From: Candidatus Saccharibacteria bacterium UBA6209
GTDB lineage: Bacteria; Patescibacteriota; Saccharimonadia; Saccharimonadales; Saccharimonadaceae
NCBI GenBank assembly: GCA_002421965.1
Contig: DISN01000014.1
Coordinates: forward strand, 1 to 64,000
DNA length: 64,000 bases
Direction of reading: 5' to 3'
Positions 58,716 through 64,000 of this stretch are shown piece by piece; positions within the stretch are counted from its first letter, which is position 1, and each line of letters starts with the position of its first letter. The translations under genes and the position numbers were made by a program. A model generated the notes under the pieces. That model saw only the letters and a list, made by a program, of their open reading frames with translations, made no database searches and was not told the DNA's origin.

Positions 58716-59735
58716 TTAATTTTGATGTGCGTAATGGCCAACATCAGCAACTAACTCAACTAATCGATTTGAGTAGCCCCACTCGTTGTCGTACCAAACC
58801 ATAATTTTGGCTAAGTTTCCGCCGACAACCTTAGTCAGCGGCAGGTCAACAATGCCCGAATGGCTATTGCCGATAAAATCCGACGACACTAGCGGCTCAC
58901 TAGTCACGCCCAGTATGCCACGGTAGTAATCTGTCTCAGAAGCTCGCTTAAACGCATCATTTAGCTGCTCAACCGTAACATCTCGTTCCAATAGAACCGT
59001 AACGTCGCTCAGGCTGACTACGGGGGTCGGTACGCGAATACTTAGACCATCAAATTTACCCTCTAGCTGTGGCAATGCCTTTGTGACGGCGATGGCCGCA
59101 CCAGTAGTTGTCGGTACAATATTCTCAGCAGCGTTTCGTCCCTCACGCAGATCCTTGGCCGGAGCATCTTGCAGACGCTGGCTAGCTGTATAGCTGTGAA
59201 CTGTCGTTAGTAGCGACTTCTGTACGCCAAATTCACTATCGAGAATTGCCATAACAGCACCTAAGCTGTTAGTGGTACAGCTAGCGTTACTGACAACCTG
59301 AGTTGAGCCCTCAACCTTGTCGTCATTCGCCCCAAGGACAATCATATCTACGCCCTCGGACTTAGTTGGGCCACTAATTACAACTCGCCTAGCTCCGGCC
59401 TGGACGTGCTTTCCTGCACCCTCGGCATCAGTAAACAGCCCAGTTGACTCGATAACTACATCAACACCCATTTCACCCCAAGGCAAAGCAGCCGGGTCTT
59501 TTTCGGCTAAAACTCGAATATGACGGCCGTCAACAATAATCGAGCTATCATCGTGACTAACCTCATGGTCATACGTTCCATAATTGCTATCGTGCTTCAA
59601 CAAGTATGCCAAAGTCTTGGTATCGGTCAGGTCGTTAACTGCCACAACCTCAATATCATTTCGCTCCCAAGCGATTTTGAAAGCGCTTCGTCCAATGCGA
59701 CCAAAGCCATTAATTGCCACTTTTACTGCTGACAT
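58716..59735 (-). CDS. gap: glyceraldehyde-3-phosphate dehydrogenase
   Basis: 339 aa. ATG 59735 is chosen because AGGGAGGGC precedes it and VKVAINGFGRIGR then falls at the N-terminus; a longer frame would start inside the divergent rel gene. NAD loop INGFGRIG, catalytic SNASCTTNSLGAV near 155 and GFIGNSHSGIVDL- and WYDNEWGYSNR-type C-terminal motifs are present. Catalyses the oxidative phosphorylation step of glycolysis. TATACT (59773-59778) lies about 37 nt upstream. Divergent from rel, separated from the sugar operon by a terminator. Confidence 0.97.
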   Translation of the reverse strand: MSAVKVAINGFGRIGRSAFKIAWERNDIEVVAVNDLTDTKTLAYLLKHDSNYGTYDHEVSHDDSSIIVDGRHIRVLAEKDPAALPWGEMGVDVVIESTGLFTDAEGAGKHVQAGARRVVISGPTKSEGVDMIVLGANDDKVEGSTQVVSNASCTTNSLGAVMAILDSEFGVQKSLLTTVHSYTASQRLQDAPAKDLREGRNAAENIVPTTTGAAIAVTKALPQLEGKFDGLSIRVPTPVVSLSDVTVLLERDVTVEQLNDAFKRASETDYYRGILGVTSEPLVSSDFIGNSHSGIVDLPLTKVVGGNLAKIMVWYDNEWGYSNRLVELVADVGHYAHQN

Positions 59736-59830
59736 TTTGCCCTCCCTAGAGTAATCATTAGCATTTTCCTTTAGTATACACCAGTAGTAGCGTAGAGTAT
59801 AGAGGCTTTTTCGTGATAAAATATAGATAA

Positions 59831-61354
59831 ATGCCAGCAAACGAATTGATAGACCTAGCTACAAAATACTACGATACTTCGAGTATCGATCTATTAAAGA
59901 AGGCTATTGATTTTGCCACCAAAAAGCATGAAGGTCAGATGCGAAAAAGCGGCGAGCCGTACATAACCCACCCGCTATCAGTGGCCGCACTGCTGGTTGA
60001 GTGGGGTATGGATACCGATACGGTTGTCGCCGGCGTGCTACACGACACACTCGAAGATACCGACACAACCCTGGCAGAGATAGAGGAAATATTTAGTCGT
60101 GACATAGCCTTTTTGGTCGACGGTGTAACAAAAGTCTCCAAAGCTAGGTCGGGTATGCGCGACCTCAATAGCTATCTGCCGGCAACTAAGGATAATCTGG
60201 CGAAATTATTAATTGCCGTCGGACAGGATGTTAGGGTTATCATTATCAAACTTGCCGACCGTCTGCACAATATGCGGACCCTGCAGTTTCAATCGCCTGA
60301 AAAGCAAAAAAAGATCGCCAGAGAAACAATCGAGGTATTTGCGCCGCTTGCTGACAGGTTAAACATGGGGCGTCTGCGCGTTCAGCTCGAGGAGCTGAGC
60401 TTTCAGTATCTAATGCCAAAATCATTTAATCACACCAAGATTCTAATGAGCGGTCGCCTCAAAAAAAGCCAGCGAAAACTCGACAAGGTTCGACGAGAAG
60501 TCGCATCAAAACTAGCCTCCGAGGGCCTAAAATTTGAAATGGACGGCCGAGTCAAAAGCGTCTATAGTCTGTTCAAAAAACTCGATAAAGTCAAAAGTAT
60601 AGACGACGTCTACGACCTAATTGCCCTTCGCATCATTGTTGATGACATATCAACAGCCTACCTGGCACTCGGCGTGCTACACGAGATGTATACGCCGCTA
60701 TTCGAACGAATTAAAGATTATGTAGCCCAGCCAAAACTCAATGGCTACCAGAGCCTACACACCACCGTGCAGACCCCAGCCGGTCAGATAGTCGAGTTCC
60801 AGGTTCGCACCCAAGAGATGCACGAGTACGCCGAGAGAGGCCTGGCTGCCAGCTTCCATTACAACGAAAGTAAGCTAAGTGATGCCTACAGAAGTGGCAA
60901 AATCACCACCCTCTCTGCCGATCTAAGATGGATCCAAGAACTACAAGAGGCAGCATCCAAGGCGCACGAGGGCAAAGAGTTTGATTCCGAAAAGTTCCGC
61001 ATGAAGCTATTCTCTGATCGAATATTTGTCTACTCTCCAAAGGGCGACATCTATGATCTACCGACTGGCGCCATGCCCCTAGATTTTGCCTATCGTATAC
61101 ACTCAGATCTAGCCGCCCGAACCAGTGGATTCAAGATCAACGGCGTTATGAAACCCTATGACTACAAACTCCAACATGGCGACAAAGTCGAAGTCCTGAC
61201 CAACAAGTCCGCCAAGCCCAAGCCAGACTGGCGTGAATTGGTCGTCACTCCGCACGCCAAAGAAAAACTCCGCCAACAACTTGCAAAAAGCGGCGGAGTG
61301 CTGAACCAACTTACCGGTGGCGTATCCTCGCTACTGGCTAGGCGCAAGAAGTAG
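59831..61354 (+). CDS. RelA/SpoT-type (p)ppGpp synthetase/hydrolase lacking the ACT region
   Basis: 507 aa, against about 730 in full-length Rel proteins. HD hydrolase domain: THPLSVAALLVEW near 46, VLHDTLEDTDTT near 70 (HD pair), KLADRLHNMRTL near 140. Synthetase domain: GRVKSVYSLFKKL near 240, DLIALRIIVDD near 260 and PKLNGYQSLHTTV near 300. TGS domain: IFVYSPKGDIYDLPTGAMPLDFAY near 400. It stops soon after TGS, so the helical, zinc-finger and ACT domains that read ribosome status are missing. TAAAAT (59817-59822) ends 8 nt before the ATG. Confidence 0.96.
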   Translation: MPANELIDLATKYYDTSSIDLLKKAIDFATKKHEGQMRKSGEPYITHPLSVAALLVEWGMDTDTVVAGVLHDTLEDTDTTLAEIEEIFSRDIAFLVDGVTKVSKARSGMRDLNSYLPATKDNLAKLLIAVGQDVRVIIIKLADRLHNMRTLQFQSPEKQKKIARETIEVFAPLADRLNMGRLRVQLEELSFQYLMPKSFNHTKILMSGRLKKSQRKLDKVRREVASKLASEGLKFEMDGRVKSVYSLFKKLDKVKSIDDVYDLIALRIIVDDISTAYLALGVLHEMYTPLFERIKDYVAQPKLNGYQSLHTTVQTPAGQIVEFQVRTQEMHEYAERGLAASFHYNESKLSDAYRSGKITTLSADLRWIQELQEAASKAHEGKEFDSEKFRMKLFSDRIFVYSPKGDIYDLPTGAMPLDFAYRIHSDLAARTSGFKINGVMKPYDYKLQHGDKVEVLTNKSAKPKPDWRELVVTPHAKEKLRQQLAKSGGVLNQLTGGVSSLLARRKK

Positions 61355-61364
61355 TAAAAGAAAA

Positions 61365-61418
61365 CACCAGATATAGCGTACCTACGCTATATCTGGTGCC
61401 TACGCTACATCTAGCGTA
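61365..61418. terminator. paired palindromic hairpins between rel and ppa
   Basis: First hairpin: 16-bp perfect arms (CACCAGATATAGCGTA, 61365-61380, and its complement 61383-61398). Second: TACGCTA-CATC-TAGCGTA (61401-61418). On the minus strand the long hairpin is followed by TTTTCTTTT, making it a terminator for ppa; the plus-strand side has no T tract. Confidence 0.8.
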
Positions 61419-61949
61419 TTATTGATTATTCCAGCGCTCGATAGCTTCAGCGACAACCTGCTTGGCTTCGTCGATGTCAGCAAACCTCTCAACTACAGTT
61501 GAGCCTGGTTTTTTGAGATCCTTGTAGCGATTAAAGTGGAATTCAATCTGCTTGATCAATTGATCTGGTAAGTCAGATAGAGAATTGATTGCGTCACCGC
61601 TGTTGCGATCATCAGATGGCACAGCGATAATCTTGTCGTCGACCTCGCCGTCATCAACAAACTTCATCACACCGATGATTTTTGCATCGACAACAATTCC
61701 GGTAGTTAATGGGCTGTCGGTCACCAACAATACATCTAATTCGTCACCATCCTCATCTAAGGTCTGCGGAATAAACCCATAGTTGGTTGGCTTTGCAAAA
61801 ATTTGTGGCTCAACACGATCAAGCCTCATTACTCCGAGCTTGCGGTCCCACTCTATTTTGTGGTTAGACCCAGCTGGGATCTCGACAACAACATTGATAA
61901 TACCGTTTTGGTAATCTCCTGCGTCAAAAATTTGATTAAAATCTGCCAT
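61419..61949 (-). CDS. ppa: inorganic pyrophosphatase
   Basis: 176 aa, family I soluble enzyme that hydrolyses PPi to drive biosynthesis. NVVVEIPAGSNHKIEWD near 20, YGFIPQTLDEDGDELDVLL near 56 (metal-binding Asp signature) and DDKIIAVPSDD near 100. AAGGAGG stands before the ATG. 12 bp after trxB on the minus strand. Confidence 0.97.
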   Translation of the reverse strand: MADFNQIFDAGDYQNGIINVVVEIPAGSNHKIEWDRKLGVMRLDRVEPQIFAKPTNYGFIPQTLDEDGDELDVLLVTDSPLTTGIVVDAKIIGVMKFVDDGEVDDKIIAVPSDDRNSGDAINSLSDLPDQLIKQIEFHFNRYKDLKKPGSTVVERFADIDEAKQVVAEAIERWNNQ

Positions 61950-61961
61950 ATAGCCTCCTTA

Positions 61962-62903
61962 TTATGCCTCTCTATTTAACTCATCTAGGTATTCACGAAT
62001 TTTCATTGCCGCAGTCGCACCTTCGCCGACAGCCGTAGCAATCTGCATAGTCGAACCAGAGCGGACATCACCACTGGCGTAAACACCCTTGACCGAGGTC
62101 TCTAGGTTCTCATTGGTAATAATGTGGCCCTGTGGGTCTAGCTCAACTCCAGAATCAGCCAAGAACTGAGTGTTAGGAATTAAGCCGATAAACACGAATA
62201 GTCCATCTGCACTAAGCTCTGTCTGTTCGCCGTCCTTGGTGGTTTTGATGCCAGCAAATTTATCATCAGCAATTAGCACCTCATCCGTGGTAGAGCCGAT
62301 GTGAAGCGTAATTTTACCTGCATCAACATGCTTTTGAAGCTCTTTTTGTAGGACGTCGCTAGCGCGCAATTTACTGCGAACCATCAAGTCAATGTGAGTA
62401 GCGTATCTGGTTAGAAATATCGCCTCCTGAACCGCAGAGTTGCCGCCGCCAACAACAATCAAGGTTTTATCTCTGTAAAATGCACCGTCACATGTCGCAC
62501 AGTAGTGGACACCACGCCCATAAAGCTCATCCTCGCCAGGCACGCCAAGCTTGCGGTGATTGCTACCAGTTGCGAGTAGCACTGCTTTTGAGCGAACTGG
62601 CTTACCATCGATAATAGTCTCTATCTTGTCTCCGTCACGTCGCAGCGCCGAAGCCTCACCGTAATCAATCACAGCACCAAATCGCTCCGCCTGACCCTGT
62701 AGCTCAGACGATAATTTCATACCGGCCACACCTTCGGCAAATCCTGGGTAGTTATCTATCCAATCAGTAATTGCTGCCATACCGCCGATTGCTGCTTTTT
62801 CGTATAGTACAGTTGGTATGTCTTCGCGAGTAGTGTAGATTGCCGTAGCTAGCGCACTCGGGCCAGCACCGATAATAACCAATTCTTTAGTATTCGATTC
62901 CAT
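61962..62903 (-). CDS. trxB: thioredoxin reductase
   Basis: 313 aa low-molecular-weight flavoenzyme. FAD motif GAGPSALATAIYT near 11, redox CATC in HYCATCDGAFY near 134, NADPH motif VVGGGNSAVQEA near 152, and C-terminal GVYASGDVRSGSTMQIATAVGEG near 275. Reduces thioredoxin with NADPH. 5' end overlaps the FKBP gene by 17 bp, so they are translated from one mRNA. The FAD motif has Ser where Ala is commoner, a minor variation. Confidence 0.96.
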   Translation of the reverse strand: MESNTKELVIIGAGPSALATAIYTTREDIPTVLYEKAAIGGMAAITDWIDNYPGFAEGVAGMKLSSELQGQAERFGAVIDYGEASALRRDGDKIETIIDGKPVRSKAVLLATGSNHRKLGVPGEDELYGRGVHYCATCDGAFYRDKTLIVVGGGNSAVQEAIFLTRYATHIDLMVRSKLRASDVLQKELQKHVDAGKITLHIGSTTDEVLIADDKFAGIKTTKDGEQTELSADGLFVFIGLIPNTQFLADSGVELDPQGHIITNENLETSVKGVYASGDVRSGSTMQIATAVGEGATAAMKIREYLDELNREA

Positions 62904-63537
62904 ATTGCCTCTTATAATAATCCTTTAGGGCTTGTGGCATTTCTACCTCTTCGACTGGAGGAATAGCCATGACTATAAACTTCAATGGTGTATTGGCCGG
63001 GATGTCTTCGCCGCTGCCAGTCTCGCCATAGGCTAAATCAGATGGAATTGTCAGCTCTCTAATGCCGCCAATTTTCATCCCAACAATCCCCTTCTGCCAA
63101 CCCTCAATCACTGCGGCTTCCGCTGGACCGTCAACTGCAAATGGTGCCTTTAGGCTGTCTCCGTCAATCGAACCATCAAATATCTTGCCACTAGGATTCC
63201 AGCCCAGGTAGTAGGCAGCAATTTTGGTATCGCCTTTTACTTCGTCGCCGTCGCCAACAATCAAGTCCTCAGTTTTTAGTTCATTAATACCTTCGGGACT
63301 AAATTCACCGACACGACTTGACTGAGCCGAGAACTGCTCAAAATACTTATCACTTAATTCCTTGGCCTGAGCCGCCTGAGCCGCCTGCCACTGAGTTTGG
63401 GCCGCCTCTAGCGCCGCTTGTTGTTTTGATTCATTGCCAGGAGCTACCATCATTGCGATAAATCCACCGACAGTACCAACTAACATTACAATTGAAATAA
63501 CCCAGATTACAATACGCTGGCTTTTTCGTGTTGCCAT
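62887..63537 (-). CDS. membrane-anchored FKBP-type peptidyl-prolyl isomerase
   Basis: 216 aa. A signal-anchor helix (about 9-31) precedes an Ala/Gln-rich helical stalk (40-60) and an FKBP domain (about 85-205): YYLGWNPSGKIFDGS, VIEGWQKGIVGMKIGGIRELTIPSDLAYG and NTPLKFIVMAIPPV are characteristic. Likely faces outside and assists folding of exported proteins. AAGGAGGAG precedes the ATG and TATAAT (63565-63570) lies further up, so FKBP-trxB-ppa form an operon. Confidence 0.93.
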   Translation of the reverse strand: MATRKSQRIVIWVISIVMLVGTVGGFIAMMVAPGNESKQQAALEAAQTQWQAAQAAQAKELSDKYFEQFSAQSSRVGEFSPEGINELKTEDLIVGDGDEVKGDTKIAAYYLGWNPSGKIFDGSIDGDSLKAPFAVDGPAEAAVIEGWQKGIVGMKIGGIRELTIPSDLAYGETGSGEDIPANTPLKFIVMAIPPVEEVEMPQALKDYYKRQYGIEY

Positions 63538-63577
63538 TACTCCTCCTTTAATCTATCTCTATCTATTATATCAGATG

Positions 63578-64000
63578 CTAGCTGTCTGAGCTAATGTCAA
63601 ACTTCGCTAATTTTTCCTTGGCAGAGCGATTAGCAGACTGCTGCAGTTCGAGCAGCTGAGCGTAAAGCCCATTGGTCTTAGCTAGATCTTCTGGTGCGCC
63701 AATTTCGTCAATTTTGCCGCCTTTTAGGGTAATTATTCGATCAACGCCAGCAATAGTACTTAGTCGGTGGGCAATAATTATCGTCGTGCGACCCTTCATT
63801 AAACGGTCAAGAGCCTGCTGCACCAGCTGCTCACTTCGACTATCAAGTGCACTCGTCGCCTCGTCCAGTATAAGGATTGGCGCATCTTTGAGAATCGCTC
63901 TGGCAATGGCAATCCGCTGCTTTTGACCGCCAGACAACTTCAAACCCCTTTCGCCAATTTCGGTATCGTAACCCTTGTCTAGCTTGTCAATAAATTCACT
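63578..64000 (-). CDS. ABC transporter ATP-binding domain (partial, C-terminal end)
   Basis: The frame runs off the window edge; about 140 C-terminal residues are present. YDTEIGERG followed by the ABC signature [14 protein letters not shown], Walker [14 protein letters not shown] loop SALDSRSE and switch His AHRLSTI are all clear. The form is that of the exporter-type (MsbA/BmrA-like) nucleotide-binding domain, so a membrane half probably lies beyond the edge. Substrate unknown. Confidence 0.93.
   Translation of the reverse strand, partial: SEFIDKLDKGYDTEIGERGLKLSGGQKQRIAIARAILKDAPILILDEATSALDSRSEQLVQQALDRLMKGRTTIIIAHRLSTIAGVDRIITLKGGKIDEIGAPEDLAKTNGLYAQLLELQQSANRSAKEKLAKFDISSDS

Overview
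This window reads as chromosome from a Patescibacteria/CPR bacterium, most likely Candidatus Saccharibacteria (TM7). That placement is inferred from the gene repertoire: small compact genes, no amino-acid, nucleotide or lipid biosynthesis genes, a complete peptidoglycan and translation toolkit, a malic enzyme, a pentose/triose sugar operon, a secreted HNH nuclease and a type IV pilus-type ATPase. TGA is used as a normal stop (for example the ATGA overlaps at 15381-15384 and 18284-18287), which argues against the UGA-glycine code of Gracilibacteria and Absconditabacteria. Gene density is high and no integrase, transposase, CRISPR array or rRNA gene was seen.

Layout. 1-10.1 kb: FAD-linked oxidase, tRNA-Leu with a 108-bp tandem array, TylF-like methyltransferase, tRNA-Ala, typA, GH37 trehalase, rarA, ddl, SPFH protein. 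10.1-10.6 kb: decayed tRNA-Phe copy, tRNA-Phe, and a 100-bp array made of tRNA-Phe 5' halves. 10.6-20.5 kb: class A PBP, tyrS, HAD/PMM-like phosphatase, recG, Zn-PLC-like protein, rsmD, GH13 glucosidase. 20.5-22.4 kb: tRNA-Gly with unusual loop bases, then a small accessory island with a methyltransferase that ends at a second copy of the tRNA 3' end. 22.4-29.8 kb (minus strand): nusA, clpC (perfect CIRCE), a membrane HExxH protein, radA, PIN/TRAM protein, GlsB-like protein. 30-40.7 kb: secreted nuclease, M1 aminopeptidase, lipoprotein, a ribonuclease HII-YraN fusion, rhodanese, rplS, malic enzyme, an orphan 556-aa protein, a GspE/PilB ATPase, a TrmH-type methylase. 40.7-51.5 kb (minus): dnaE, small membrane proteins, galU, gatCAB with an inserted membrane HEPN-like gene, uvrB. 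51.7-59.7 kb: LOG protein, then the minus-strand operon rpiB-rpe-tktN-tktC-fba-pfkB-pfkB and gapdh. 59.8-64 kb: short rel, ppa, trxB, FKBP isomerase and the end of an ABC transporter.

How the genes work together. Trehalase and the GH13 glucosidase would release glucose. The seven-gene sugar operon plus GAPDH and malic enzyme interconvert pentose and hexose phosphates and feed lower glycolysis. GatCAB supplies Gln-/Asn-tRNA, and radA, recG, uvrB, rarA and dnaE cover replication and repair.

The two strongest unusual themes are these. (1) Three of the four tRNA genes (Leu, Phe, Gly) carry partial tRNA copies beside them; two of these form precise 100/108-bp tandem arrays resembling in layout the rtT repeats of the E. 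coli tyrT locus. (2) About 20 first-in-operon genes have a TANNNT -10 hexamer 6-11 nt (usually 6-8) before the start codon and no Shine-Dalgarno, which indicates pervasive leaderless transcription, while operon-internal and some other genes have clear AGGAGG sites.
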